A DNA stretch of 39,320 bases from an uncultured Pseudomonadales bacterium (GCA_905480475.1 CAJQQO010000043.1:1-39320); one strand, 5' to 3'. Shown: positions 25,737 through 34,786, counted from the stretch's first letter. The notes: generated by a model from the letters alone, not told the origin. Program-made: numbers and translations.

Positions 25737-26722
25737 TAAGCCGCACTAGCTGCACTGGCTAACAATAAAGCTTCGGCACCGGCCATTGTTGAGTTAATGC
25801 CTTGAGCATTTACAGCAGGTATTAATACCGAGCTATCCATCAGTTCAACATCGGCACCCAAGCGTTCTTTAATCGCTTCAACAATCGGTGTTGCGTCGCT
25901 GACAAGCGGTGCTAGTAATATACGCCCGACAACGCCTTTACCAATTTGGCTTTCAAAATAATCGCGTGAACGCTGTACTTCGAGAATAAAACTATCAACC
26001 GGGCCGTTAGCATCAAGTGCACGGGCTCCGCTGCGTTGCAAAACTTCGTCAGACAATTCCAAACTGCGACTCAGGTAAATAGCTTGATCGGCTATAACGG
26101 CTAAAAACCCGCGCTGGCGACCAATTAGTAACACCATTTCGGTTTGCTCTTCGCGCGGGTAATTTTGCAATAACTGCAACAACACCAGTTCTGGCACTTC
26201 AACACGATCAACCTCAACATCAAGCTCGCTTAATGTATCAACCAGCGACTGTAATTCTGAACGACTAGTCGCAATCGTATAGGCCATTTTTTGGCGACCA
26301 CGATAGGCGTCGTCGGGTAATAAAAAGCCATCGACAATGCTGTCGTCGACAGAGGTTTGCAATAAGTCCTTAACCTTCCAGCGCAAGGCTTCTGCTAATT
26401 CTTGTGCTTCGACCGGTGGCGCTTCAACCAATAACATTTGATAGCCATCGGCAGGTAATACGATGGTACAAGCAGGTTTTTCCAAACCGTGTTGTTCGCA
26501 AAAGGTTTTTACCGCGGTACGCAGTGCATCGTGATTACCGTCTTTGCTGCCGTCAGCGCTAGAGCTGTCTTCAACCAGAGGAATATCTTCAGTCGCAATG
26601 ATTTCGCCATTTTTACTGGCAATCAGTTCTAGCCAACCCGAGCCTTTCATCAAGGCGATTCGCTGGCTTTTATTATTCTTGTTTCGAGCCAATACTCTCG
26701 CCAAAGACGATTTTATGCTCAC
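25736..26722 (-). CDS. mshI: MSHA biogenesis protein MshI (PilM-like)
   Basis: 328 residues when started at the GTG at 26722, which has an AGGAG site nine bases upstream. An in-frame start at 26890 would add 56 residues unlike the family and is not preferred. The domain is an actin-like PilM/MshI fold (SGWLELIASKNGEIIA near the start, RWKVKDLL and a VDRVEVPELVLLQLL segment in the middle). It is cytoplasmic and bound to the inner membrane through the PilN-like partner. It is the first gene of the msh cluster on the minus strand. Confidence 0.85.
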   Translation of the reverse strand: MSIKSSLARVLARNKNNKSQRIALMKGSGWLELIASKNGEIIATEDIPLVEDSSSADGSKDGNHDALRTAVKTFCEQHGLEKPACTIVLPADGYQMLLVEAPPVEAQELAEALRWKVKDLLQTSVDDSIVDGFLLPDDAYRGRQKMAYTIATSRSELQSLVDTLSELDVEVDRVEVPELVLLQLLQNYPREEQTEMVLLIGRQRGFLAVIADQAIYLSRSLELSDEVLQRSGARALDANGPVDSFILEVQRSRDYFESQIGKGVVGRILLAPLVSDATPIVEAIKERLGADVELMDSSVLIPAVNAQGINSTMAGAEALLLASAASAA

Positions 26723-27068
26723 GACATTTCGCTCCTGCCTGAATGCTAGCAATCGATTTGTGTCTTTAGATTTACTTCTCAAACACCAAGCGGGTATATC
26801 GATTTGCCCGCCAGACCCATCACTGATCGCGTTTTCGCTTGCTATCAGCATGGGTTCAGAGAGATGATCATGACTTAAGCCAACGACCATGCCGCCAAGA
26901 TTGGTAAATTTAGATCACAAAGCTAAGCTTGAAGTTTAGCAACATATTGTAACTCCATGCTTTTATTGAGAAAAAGTTACGTACTTCGTCAGCGGCCGGA
27001 CATTTATTAAACAGATTTGTCGCATAAACGCACTAATAACACCCACAACTTCAGAGAAAGCCAATTTA
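26723..27068. promoter_or_regulatory. Divergent control region msh operon / trmL
   Basis: 346 bases between the likely mshI GTG and the trmL ATG. An imperfect 19-bp palindrome (26922-26940, one mismatch) lies in it. On the minus strand TTGCTA and TGTGAT, 17 bases apart, flank most of that palindrome and could form a weak sigma-70 promoter for msh. This is a prediction from spacing only. No other gene was recognised. Confidence 0.35.
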
Positions 27069-27557
27069 ATGCCGTTGAATATCGTTTTATTTGAGCCAGA
27101 GATCGCCCCAAATACCGGAAATATCATAAGGTTATGCGCCAATACCGGATGCAAATTGCATCTGATAAAACCCTATGGCTTTGATTGGGATGACAAACGG
27201 CTTAGACGCGCCGGCTTGGATTACCACGAATGGGCAGAAGTGAAACATTGGGAAGGTTTTCAAGACTACGCCGAGCAGTTATCCGATCCAAATCGACTAT
27301 TTGCTTTAACCACAAAAGGCCGTATCGGTCCTCATCAAATCCAGTTTCAACTTGGCGATAGTTTGCTCTTTGGCCCAGAGACACGCGGCCTACCCGATCC
27401 AATTTTGGAGGCATTAGCCGCTGAACAAAAATTGCGATTGCCCATGATGCCTGATAGCCGAAGCTTGAATTTATCGAATAGTGTGGCGGTGGGCGTTTAT
27501 GAGGCTTGGCGACAATTGGGATTTGCTGGTGCTGCGGAGTTAGTACCGATCGATTAA
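27069..27557 (+). CDS. trmL: tRNA (cytidine(34)-2'-O)-methyltransferase TrmL
   Basis: 162 residues, close to the usual length of TrmL. SPOUT-fold motifs are in order: motif 1 [15 protein letters not shown] (about 13-27), motif 2 [11 protein letters not shown] (about 97-107) and motif 3 [19 protein letters not shown] (about 134-152), which form the knotted S-adenosylmethionine site. The enzyme methylates the ribose of the wobble base in two leucine tRNAs. It is monocistronic here, divergent from the msh operon and convergent with secB across an inverted repeat. Confidence 0.95.
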   Translation: MPLNIVLFEPEIAPNTGNIIRLCANTGCKLHLIKPYGFDWDDKRLRRAGLDYHEWAEVKHWEGFQDYAEQLSDPNRLFALTTKGRIGPHQIQFQLGDSLLFGPETRGLPDPILEALAAEQKLRLPMMPDSRSLNLSNSVAVGVYEAWRQLGFAGAAELVPID

Positions 27558-27613
27558 ACGTCGATGCAATTTAACGCCGATACAACATTGATACTGACCT
27601 GGTAAAACGGCGG

Positions 27614-27651
27614 CTATATCAATAGTTAGTAAATACCAACTATTGATATAG
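27614..27651. repeat. 14-bp perfect inverted repeat between trmL and secB
   Basis: 27614-27627 is exactly complementary to 27638-27651, with a 10-base loop. It is AT-rich (CTATATCAATAGTT arm) and lies between two convergent genes. The position suits a bidirectional transcription stop, but there is no T run on either side, so a different role is possible. Confidence 0.55.
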
Positions 27652-27666
27652 GTGCTCTAGGAGCTG

Positions 27667-28146
27667 CTAATTAATCGACTGACCTGAATCACCTGCATTG
27701 GCTTGCGACTGGCGGAAGATGGCATCAAAATCGATTGGCGCTAGTGATAGCGGAGGAAAACCACCCTTAACCACTATGCTATCAACAGCTTCACGCGCAT
27801 ACGGGAATAAGAAGTTAGGACATACAGCACCCAATACATGCTGAAGCTGTTCTGCCGCAAAGCCCGATATTGAGAAAATACCCGCCTGCTGTAACTCAAT
27901 CAAATAAGCGGTTTCGTCTTCAATCGTTGAGGTGATGGTTAAGGTCAAAACAATCTCGTGAACATTTTCAGCAACTTGATTACCGCGAGTATTCACATCC
28001 ATTTTTACTTTGGGCTGAAACGCTTGAGTAAAAACTTTCACGCCCATCGGCGTCTCAAAAGACATGTCTTTGACATAAGTGCGCTGAATTGCAAATTGCG
28101 GGCCTTCAGGCTGCTGTGCTGCTGCTTCGGTTTCGTTCTCTGCCAT
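27667..28146 (-). CDS. secB: Protein-export chaperone SecB
   Basis: 159 residues. The conserved FAIQRTYVKDMSFETP motif lies near 17-32. The LTLTITSTIEDETAYLIELQQAGIF strand region and the FLFPYAREAVDSIVVKGGFPPLSLAPIDFDAIF tail are SecB signatures. It is a tetrameric cytosolic chaperone that keeps presecretory proteins unfolded and hands them to SecA. It is the last gene of a rhodanese-grxC-secB operon; a 6-bp hairpin (28232-28237 with 28244-28249) sits directly after the grxC stop upstream of it. Confidence 0.97.
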   Translation of the reverse strand: MAENETEAAAQQPEGPQFAIQRTYVKDMSFETPMGVKVFTQAFQPKVKMDVNTRGNQVAENVHEIVLTLTITSTIEDETAYLIELQQAGIFSISGFAAEQLQHVLGAVCPNFLFPYAREAVDSIVVKGGFPPLSLAPIDFDAIFRQSQANAGDSGQSIN

Positions 28147-28249
28147 GTTTACCTCTAAATCATTAAGTTGTGCACGCCTTGTTATCGAGCCTGCGTTTTA
28201 TATTTTGATGCGACTTTACGCCACAATTATCGATGTCTGTCTCGACATC

Positions 28250-28549
28250 TTAAGCATCTAATAATAGATCCAAATCACCACCACGCTCTAGCGCTGCAAG
28301 CTCGGTGTAACCACCTACATGGGTCTCGCCAACCCAAATTTGCGGCACCGTTCTCTCACCACTTATTCGGGTCATTTCAGCGCGAAGCTCAGGTTTTGAG
28401 TCCACTGCGATATCGAGAAACGCTACGCCTTTATCGGACAACAAGCTTCTTGCGGCCATGCAATAGGGACAAGATCGGGTGGTGTACATTCGCACTTTTG
28501 CCGGTACGTCCGGTTGCTGGGACGATTGACTATCAGTGTCTGATTGCAT
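28250..28549 (-). CDS. grxC: Glutaredoxin 3 (GrxC)
   Basis: 99 residues. The redox motif CPYC is in MYTTRSCPYCMAARSLL, and the cis-proline motif TVPQIWVGETHVGG contacts glutathione. An N-terminal extension of about 20 polar residues (Ser, Gln, Asp) precedes the normal start; the ATG at 28549 has an AGGTG-like site, so the extension seems genuine. It reduces protein and glutathione mixed disulfides in the cytoplasm. The order rhodanese-grxC-secB matches that of E. coli and Pseudomonas. Confidence 0.95.
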   Translation of the reverse strand: MQSDTDSQSSQQPDVPAKVRMYTTRSCPYCMAARSLLSDKGVAFLDIAVDSKPELRAEMTRISGERTVPQIWVGETHVGGYTELAALERGGDLDLLLDA

Positions 28550-28651
28550 GGAGTCACCTACTACTCATAACTAATATTAACAGCTAATACTTGTTTACCA
28601 ACCGCTTGTTTTACCGGTCGGTTAGTTTAGCGATTATTCTTCTAAGAAGCT

Positions 28652-28671
28652 GATCTTAGCGGGCTAAGATC
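28652..28671. repeat. 8-bp hairpin between rhodanese gene and grxC
   Basis: GATCTTAG at 28652-28659 pairs with 28664-28671 around a 4-base loop. It is just after the rhodanese gene on the minus strand and lacks a T run, so RNA processing or weak attenuation is more likely than full termination. Confidence 0.4.
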
Positions 28672-28694
28672 CATTTAAAGCGCTAGCCAAAACA

Positions 28695-29123
28695 CTATTT
28701 TACTAGCGGCATTTGCGCGTTTTGCCATTCCATTAAGCCGCCAGCTAAACGATAGACGTTTTCGGCGCCTTCGCTTTGAATCCGCTTGGCAACATGTGAC
28801 GATTGTTGGCCCATCTTACAGACCAACACAATCGGCTTGTCATCGTATTTCTGTAAATCCGTTTTACCACCGGCGCTATGTTGCGACTGCCAACTGCTAA
28901 ACGGCAGATTCACGGCATCCACAATATGGCCGTTTTGGTAATCTGATTTATCACGCAGATCAATCACCACCGCCTCATCCCTGTTAATCAGAGTGGTTAG
29001 CGCATGAGGAGTCAAACTTTTACCCGCCCGACGGTTTTCAAGCCAGGCCAAGGTTGCGACAGCCCCCGCCAATAGAGTAATTAACATCCATTGCTCAGAG
29101 ACAAATATCAAGAACTTTTGCAT
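28695..29123 (-). CDS. Membrane-anchored rhodanese-like protein (YibN type)
   Basis: 142 residues. One N-terminal membrane helix (about 11-29) is followed by a rhodanese domain (about 38-140) with VVIDLRDKSDYQNGHIVDAVNLP and the active-site loop VCKMGQQS, which holds the catalytic cysteine. The domain would face the cytoplasm or periplasm depending on helix orientation; positive residues after the helix (ENRRAGK) suggest the cytoplasm. Rhodanese-like proteins carry sulfane sulfur or bind thiols. It is first in the operon with grxC and secB. Confidence 0.9.
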   Translation of the reverse strand: MQKFLIFVSEQWMLITLLAGAVATLAWLENRRAGKSLTPHALTTLINRDEAVVIDLRDKSDYQNGHIVDAVNLPFSSWQSQHSAGGKTDLQKYDDKPIVLVCKMGQQSSHVAKRIQSEGAENVYRLAGGLMEWQNAQMPLVK

Positions 29124-29552
29124 ACGATCGATCTTTTGAGGTTACTCTAAATTCAGCGGGCGACAAGTATACACTGCCAGTATGGCTTGGCTAGCGTAAA
29201 TGGACGGATTTACCCACATAGTGGGCGGGGTTTGAGGCTAATACCGGCGTTGAAGTCAATTGCTAAACTCAAACCGTTTGCGATCGAGCCAGCGGTAATC
29301 TTAAGCCAGCAAGGCTCGTTTTAAGCAAGTGGTCTGTGTCGCGAATAAGTAGAAAGCGGTTAGAGACTTATAGGTCACTAACATTCATAGCTATTCTTGC
29401 CGCACTTTGCACCTTCAAGGCATCAGAACCTAGCAATTGGCTTAATTAACGCTAACATACGCCGCTGATGTTGCGAGGCAAAAATAGCCGCATCGATATC
29501 ATTACAGCCCAAATGCGATAGCAGACAATATTACGCGGCAAGCAGACGGTAC
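29124..29552. other. Divergent intergenic region, rhodanese / envC
   Basis: 429 bases without a recognisable ORF. Related genomes place gpmI here; I see no gpmI remnant in any frame. A short CCCAC-ATA-GTGGG palindrome (29213-29225) and scattered promoter-like hexamers are all that stand out. Confidence 0.5.
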
Positions 29553-30875
29553 ATGAACATATCTATTTCAATCACTCAGTCAAAATCAAGGCTGCATACG
29601 CTAGCCGCAATGGTTTTGACACTCGTTGCCAACCTTGCGATATCAACCGTCTACGCCGATGATTCCCAAGCGAATAGCGATATGGATATCGCCGCCAGTG
29701 AAGCTCAACTTGAGCAAATGCTAGGCGAGCTGAATAAAGTCAAAAAGCGCTTATCGAAAGATATTTCCAAACAAAGCAATATCAACCAAGCCTATAAAAA
29801 AACCGAGCTAAAAATTGGCAAGCTAGCGGCCGACCATCATCGTCTTACTGTGGAGCAAGATCAGCTCAATAAGCAGTTAAAGAAGCTCCTTGTCGAACTA
29901 AACGCATTGCAGCGTAAACAAAAACAGCAGCAAGCTATGATAGGCGAGCATATCCGGCAGGCGTATCAAATCGGCAATCAAAGCGCCGCGCAGGTGTTTT
30001 TTCAGCAGCAAAGCCCGGAAACTATCGACCGACAGCTAAGCTATCTCGACTACATCAATCAAGCCCGCGCTCAGCGAGTGCGGGGCTACGCCGCAACGGT
30101 AGAGCAAAAATCTGCCGTAAGCCAAAGTATTAAAGAAAAACAAGCAACACTGGAAACTAATCGCCAACAGCTGGCCAAGCAGCAAGATGAACTGAGTACG
30201 CTACAACAGCAACGCCAGCAACAACTGGCCAAGCTAAGCAGTAATATTCAAGGCAACGAGCAGCGTATCAAAGTATTAAATGCCGATAGCGCAGCGCTAC
30301 AGCAATTGCTCAAAGAGATTAGCCGGGTAATGGCCGAGCAAGCCAAGCGCGAGGCCCAGCAGCGCGCCCGCGAATTGGCAGAACAGCAGCGAACAGAATC
30401 ACAATCGCCAGAACAACAGACATCAACAAAACCTCGAAAAACGCCCAGCAACGATTCGCGGGCGATGCCCGGCGGTGACTTTGCCGGCGCTCGAGGCCGT
30501 TTGCCATGGCCGGTCAATGGTCAGCAGCATTTCCGCTTTGGCAAAAATCGGCCGGGCTCGGATGTCAGCTGGCAGGGCGTCACCATTCGCGCCAAAGCCG
30601 GTCAGCCGGTACAAGCCATTTATGCCGGCCGGGTGATTTTTTCCGACTGGTTTCAAGGCCAGGGTTTATTAATGATTGTTGATCATGGCGACGGCTATAT
30701 GAGCTTATACGGTCATAATGAGAGCCTGCTGCAAGACGCTGGCAGCTGGGTAAGTGCTGGCGAGACCATCGCCACAGTGGGTAATAGCGGCGGCCAGAGC
30801 ATGGCTGCGCTATATTTTGAGATCCGCCACAACGGCGCGCCCAGCGACCCCAATAAATGGTGCAGCAAAGGTTAG
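29553..30875 (+). CDS. envC: Murein hydrolase activator EnvC
   Basis: 440 residues. The signal peptide (hydrophobic about 15-34, cleavage after VYA) is followed by a long coiled coil (about 45-290) and a linker, then a C-terminal LytM/M23 domain (about 310-440). The first zinc ligand position of active M23 enzymes lacks the usual His (FRFGKNRPGSDVSWQG), so, as in known EnvC proteins, the domain should be catalytically inactive. EnvC binds FtsEX and activates amidases AmiA/AmiB at the division site. The ribosome site before the ATG is weak. ctpA and a yibQ-like gene follow. Confidence 0.93.
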   Translation: MNISISITQSKSRLHTLAAMVLTLVANLAISTVYADDSQANSDMDIAASEAQLEQMLGELNKVKKRLSKDISKQSNINQAYKKTELKIGKLAADHHRLTVEQDQLNKQLKKLLVELNALQRKQKQQQAMIGEHIRQAYQIGNQSAAQVFFQQQSPETIDRQLSYLDYINQARAQRVRGYAATVEQKSAVSQSIKEKQATLETNRQQLAKQQDELSTLQQQRQQQLAKLSSNIQGNEQRIKVLNADSAALQQLLKEISRVMAEQAKREAQQRARELAEQQRTESQSPEQQTSTKPRKTPSNDSRAMPGGDFAGARGRLPWPVNGQQHFRFGKNRPGSDVSWQGVTIRAKAGQPVQAIYAGRVIFSDWFQGQGLLMIVDHGDGYMSLYGHNESLLQDAGSWVSAGETIATVGNSGGQSMAALYFEIRHNGAPSDPNKWCSKG

Positions 30876-31050
30876 CCAGGTTCGCAAAAATATCCCGTAA
30901 ACGCTATGATTCGTGACCGGCCACGGCAAATCCTGCTTTTGATCGATGGTTTTGCTGCCACCCATTTTAAAGTTAGCTAATCTTTAGTTACCAATAGCCT
31001 TATTGCCAACCCCGCAGATTTTTAGGCTTTTTTGAATAAAAGGATTCACT

Positions 31051-32511
31051 GTGTTCAGATCTTCGTTAAACCGCCTGCCGCAAGCTTGTGATAAGCGGCC
31101 TATGCATCAAAGCGCACTATTTGGCCGCTCGGCCTTGGCGTCATTTTTTGACTCTTTTTCTGCACCACTGCTACTGGCTTTTACATTAGTGCTGAGTCCG
31201 GTCAGTTTTGGCCAATCCGACCCTGACGCTAGCGACACCGATAAATTGGGTGTAAGCGAAATCAAGCAAGCACAGGAAACCCTAGATCCGGAAACTGAAA
31301 TCGGCGGCCTAGCACTTAAAGAACTGCGCTCCTTTGTCACCGCACTAGGTCATATTCGAAACGCCTATGTCGAAGAGGTTGATGATAAAACGCTATTACA
31401 AAATGCTATTAAAGGTATGCTCTCCGAACTTGACCCGCACTCCAATTATTTAGAACCGCAATCCTTTGAAGATCTCCAAGTCAGTGCCAATGGCGCTTTT
31501 GGTGGCTTGGGACTTGAGGTTGGAATGGAAGATGGTTTTGTCAAAGTTATTGCACCGATTGATGATACGCCCGCGCAAAAAGCCGGTATAGAAAGTGGCG
31601 ACCTGATTATTAAAATCGACAATCAACCCGTCAAAGGTTTGAGCTTAGGTGAAGCAGTAAAAATGATGCGGGGCCTGAAAGGTAGTCCTATCGATTTAAC
31701 CATTGCTCGACAAGGTGTGCCGCAGCCCATTGAACTAACGCTCATTCGTGATGAGATTGCTGTAGTCAGCGTCCGCAGCCGTATTATTGATGATGGTTTT
31801 GCTTACCTGCGTATCGCGCAATTTCAGGCCAATACCGGTGCCGATCTAAAAAAGGCCTTGGCAAAACTTGAAAGCAAAAACGATCTTAAAGGTATTGTGT
31901 TAGATCTTCGTAATAATCCCGGAGGCGTTTTACAAGCCGCAGTGGAAGTGACCGACACCTTTATTGATGAAGGCTTAATTGTTTACACCGAAGGTCGTAT
32001 TCGCGAATCAGCATCACGCTTTAAAGCAGTACCCGGCGATGACACCAGCGACTTACCTTTGATTGTTTTAATTAACGGCGGCTCTGCATCGGCCTCTGAA
32101 ATTGTTGCTGGCGCACTGCAAGATCATAAGCGCGCCATTATTTTAGGCACTACTAGTTTTGGTAAAGGCTCCGTACAAACGGTTATTCAGTTGTCTGAAA
32201 GCCATGGTATGAAGCTAACGACTGCGCGTTACTTTACACCGAGCGGTCGTTCTATTCAGGCGCAAGGCATCGTTCCGGATATTATTGTCGAGCGAGCTAA
32301 GATCACCAAGATTAAACCCGGCAGTCAAATATCTGAAGCCGACTTACACGGCCATCTTGAAAACGGTAACAAAGCCAGTAGCAAATCTTCGCGCAACAGC
32401 AGTAACAACACCGATGAAGACGACGAAGAGCTAGTAACTAACGATAATCAATTATATGAAGCGCTTACCTTGCTAAAAGGTTTAAATATTTTAAATGCCT
32501 ATAAGCAATAG
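31051..32511 (+). CDS. ctpA: C-terminal processing peptidase CtpA (S41 family)
   Basis: 486 residues starting at GTG, with AAAGGA seven bases upstream. An export signal lies at about 29-54 after an unusually long polar N-region. The PDZ domain (about 145-225) contains GLGLEVG and PAQKAGIESGDLIIKID. The S41 protease core (about 235-415) has the Ser in GGSASASE (343-350) and the Lys in FGKGS (Lys372) that form the Ser-Lys dyad. A charged Ser/Asn/Asp tail follows (about 432-465). It is a periplasmic protease that trims envelope proteins, including cell-wall hydrolases, fitting its place next to envC. Confidence 0.95.
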   Translation: MFRSSLNRLPQACDKRPMHQSALFGRSALASFFDSFSAPLLLAFTLVLSPVSFGQSDPDASDTDKLGVSEIKQAQETLDPETEIGGLALKELRSFVTALGHIRNAYVEEVDDKTLLQNAIKGMLSELDPHSNYLEPQSFEDLQVSANGAFGGLGLEVGMEDGFVKVIAPIDDTPAQKAGIESGDLIIKIDNQPVKGLSLGEAVKMMRGLKGSPIDLTIARQGVPQPIELTLIRDEIAVVSVRSRIIDDGFAYLRIAQFQANTGADLKKALAKLESKNDLKGIVLDLRNNPGGVLQAAVEVTDTFIDEGLIVYTEGRIRESASRFKAVPGDDTSDLPLIVLINGGSASASEIVAGALQDHKRAIILGTTSFGKGSVQTVIQLSESHGMKLTTARYFTPSGRSIQAQGIVPDIIVERAKITKIKPGSQISEADLHGHLENGNKASSKSSRNSSNNTDEDDEELVTNDNQLYEALTLLKGLNILNAYKQ

Positions 32512-32604
32512 CAGCAACTGAAAATAAAAACATAACAACAAGCCATAAGCACTGATTAAAAAATGGTTTAACAAGGATTACCTAGCGAGAAACTACAGAT
32601 ATTT

Positions 32605-33543
32605 ATGCCTATATTAGCAGCTTTACCGGCAGCTAAAGCCGTTTTGCTTTTATCACTTCTGTCTACCTGCGTATTTAATCTCGCGGCCAATGCAGCGGAA
32701 TTTGATACTACTCAAACAAGCGCGCAGCAAACTAACGATTTTATTCAGCCTAAAAATATACCTTCGACTAAAACAGCAACTAATAAATCACCCATGCTAG
32801 TGATAGTAATGGATGACTTAGGTAATAATCTGGAGCGCGGAATACGCGCAGTAGAATTACCCGGCGCATTAACCTACGGCATTCTGCCGCACACTCCGCT
32901 TGCGAAAAAACTTGCCTTTTACGTAAGCCAATTTGGCAACGATAAAGAAGTGATTATTCATATGCCAATGGAAGCATCCAGCCATAAACATTTACTTGGG
33001 CCGGGGGCGTTGGAAATGAATCATAACCAACAGTTATTTGTGTACACGCTTCAACACGCCTTGAGTGCCATTCCATTCGCTAAAGGCTTAAGCAACCATA
33101 TGGGTAGTCGACTGACTTCTTTACCTGACCGCATGGATTGGCTGATGTCTGAGTTGAGCAAAAGCGATTTTTATTTTCTCGATAGCAAAACTACGGGTAA
33201 CAGCGCTGCCATGAGCGCAGCCGCCAAACAAAGTATTCCTTATTTAGCTAGAGATATTTTTCTCGATCATGATCCCGATCCGCTAGCAATTGATCTTGCG
33301 TTTAATAAAGCGCTGACGCTCGCTAAGCATTCGGGCTTGGCGGTAATCATTGCTCACCCCTACCCTTCAACGCTGGATTTCCTTGAAGTAGAACTCCCCA
33401 AACTAGCGCAATCCGGGGTCAGCTTAGTCAATGCCAGTCAGGCGATTAAGCAGCAAGAATTAGTTCGCTCATCTATTTCACCTTTATCTGCGCCTGCTTT
33501 ATCAACATCCGCTTTACAGATTGCCTTAAAACCAGCGCCATAA
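32605..33543 (+). CDS. Divergent polysaccharide deacetylase family protein (YibQ-like)
   Basis: 312 residues. A signal peptide (hydrophobic about 10-30, cleavage after ANA) is followed by a polar linker and the divergent deacetylase fold with MLVIVMDDLGNN, VIIHMPMEA, LSNHMGSRLT, YFLDSKTTGNS and VIIAHPYPSTL. The paired acidic residues and histidines match the metal-site positions of this family. Substrate unknown; a periplasmic role in cell-wall sugar processing is likely from the envC-ctpA neighbourhood, as in E. coli (envC-yibQ). Confidence 0.9.
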   Translation: MPILAALPAAKAVLLLSLLSTCVFNLAANAAEFDTTQTSAQQTNDFIQPKNIPSTKTATNKSPMLVIVMDDLGNNLERGIRAVELPGALTYGILPHTPLAKKLAFYVSQFGNDKEVIIHMPMEASSHKHLLGPGALEMNHNQQLFVYTLQHALSAIPFAKGLSNHMGSRLTSLPDRMDWLMSELSKSDFYFLDSKTTGNSAAMSAAAKQSIPYLARDIFLDHDPDPLAIDLAFNKALTLAKHSGLAVIIAHPYPSTLDFLEVELPKLAQSGVSLVNASQAIKQQELVRSSISPLSAPALSTSALQIALKPAP

Positions 33544-33729
33544 ACTTGCCGCCAGCCAATTAACTAATAGCCCTCAATTCCATAGCGCAGCAATGCACGA
33601 CATCGCACAACAATGCTTGCGTCGGATATCTATAGCCTATAAGATCGCAAACTGTTGACGTTGTTAACATTTAGTTGATAGCGGATAAATGTTTAGCAGA
33701 TCATTAGCCAATAAACAGGGCGAAATAGC

Positions 33730-33954
33730 ATGGATCAAATTAATCGAAAAGGTGAGTCCGGCCCTATCCCCAGTAGAAGCGATAGATTTTATTTGCTGGA
33801 GAATTTATGGTTTTTTGCCACCCGCGAAGGAGCGGCTATGGGTCCTTTTGAAACCCATCAAGAAGCAGCGCTTGGATTAAAAGATTTTCTTGATTTTTTA
33901 AATCTTGCCGAACCTAAAATAAAAAAGAAATTTGTTGAAGCGATGGAACATTAA
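33730..33954 (+). CDS. Small DUF6316-like protein
   Basis: 74 residues, soluble, no signal. SRSDRFYLLENLWFFATREG and MGPFETHQEAALGLKDFL match, from memory, the DUF6316 pattern seen in Pseudomonas relatives. No function is known. It lies between the yibQ-like gene and hisF, converging on hisF with 52 bases between. The longer overlapping frame starting at 33689 is a shadow. Confidence 0.7.
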   Translation: MDQINRKGESGPIPSRSDRFYLLENLWFFATREGAAMGPFETHQEAALGLKDFLDFLNLAEPKIKKKFVEAMEH

Positions 33955-34006
33955 GGCTGGCAAATTAAGATTGAAATGTTAAAACGGCAACTTTAAGACC
34001 GAAACG

Positions 34007-34786
34007 CTAAATCCGGACTTCAATTCCCTGCTCTGCCATAAATTTTTTTGCGTCGCCAACAGTATACTCACCAAAGTGAAAAATACTTGCCGCCAGTACC
34101 GCATCGGCATGACCCTCGGTAATACCTTCTACCAAATGTTGTAAGTTACCTACGCCCCCCGAAGCAATGACCGGTACCGATACCGCCTCACTCACCGCTC
34201 GGGTTAAGCCAACATCAAAACCTTTTTTAACGCCGTCTTGATCCATACTGGTTAGCAGTATTTCACCCGCGCCAAAGTTGGTCATTTTAGCCGCCCACTC
34301 TACCGCATCTATCCCTGTGGGTTTACGACCACCGTGAGTAAAAATCTCCCAGCGCCCGGCACTATTTTCGCTTGCCGCTTCCACTTGCTTGGCATCAATG
34401 GCCACAACAATACATTGCGAACCAAAACGCTCGGCAGCTTCTTTAACAAAATCGGGATTAAAGATAGCCGCCGTGTTAATGCCGACTTTATCGGCACCGG
34501 CATTCAGCATACGACGAATATCCTGACACTCGCGAATACCACCACCAACCGTTAGTGGAATAAAAACTTCGCTAGCCATTTTCTCAACGGTTTTTACTGT
34601 TGTGTCTCTGCCTTCATGGCTCGCGGTAATATCCAAAAAAGTAATTTCGTCAGCACCTTGCTCATTGTATCGACGGGCGATTTCCACCGGATCACCGGCA
34701 TCGCGGATATCAACAAACTGCACGCCCTTAACGACGCGACCGTTATCAACATCCAAACAAGGAATAATTCGTTTTGCTAAACCCAT
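34007..34786 (-). CDS. hisF: Imidazole glycerol phosphate synthase cyclase subunit HisF
   Basis: 259 residues, a (beta/alpha)8 barrel. Catalytic aspartates are D12 in [15 protein letters not shown] and D131 in VVAIDAKQ. Phosphate-binding glycines are in GGGIREC and ASGGVGN. With HisH it makes imidazole glycerol phosphate and AICAR in histidine synthesis. It is the last gene of the gpmA-hisB-hisH-hisA-hisF run, 37 bases after hisA. Confidence 0.98.
   Translation of the reverse strand: MGLAKRIIPCLDVDNGRVVKGVQFVDIRDAGDPVEIARRYNEQGADEITFLDITASHEGRDTTVKTVEKMASEVFIPLTVGGGIRECQDIRRMLNAGADKVGINTAAIFNPDFVKEAAERFGSQCIVVAIDAKQVEAASENSAGRWEIFTHGGRKPTGIDAVEWAAKMTNFGAGEILLTSMDQDGVKKGFDVGLTRAVSEAVSVPVIASGGVGNLQHLVEGITEGHADAVLAASIFHFGEYTVGDAKKFMAEQGIEVRI

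Noticed and set aside
28168-28587. 139-residue plus-strand ORF opposite grxC
   Set aside because: Antisense to the well-supported grxC gene and without any domain signature.
29284-29317. 6-bp inverted repeat with a 22-base loop in the rhodanese/envC gap
   Set aside because: Too short with too long a loop to claim a function.
33689-33880. 63-residue ORF overlapping the small DUF6316-like gene
   Set aside because: The 33730-33954 frame carries a recognisable conserved pattern; this one does not.
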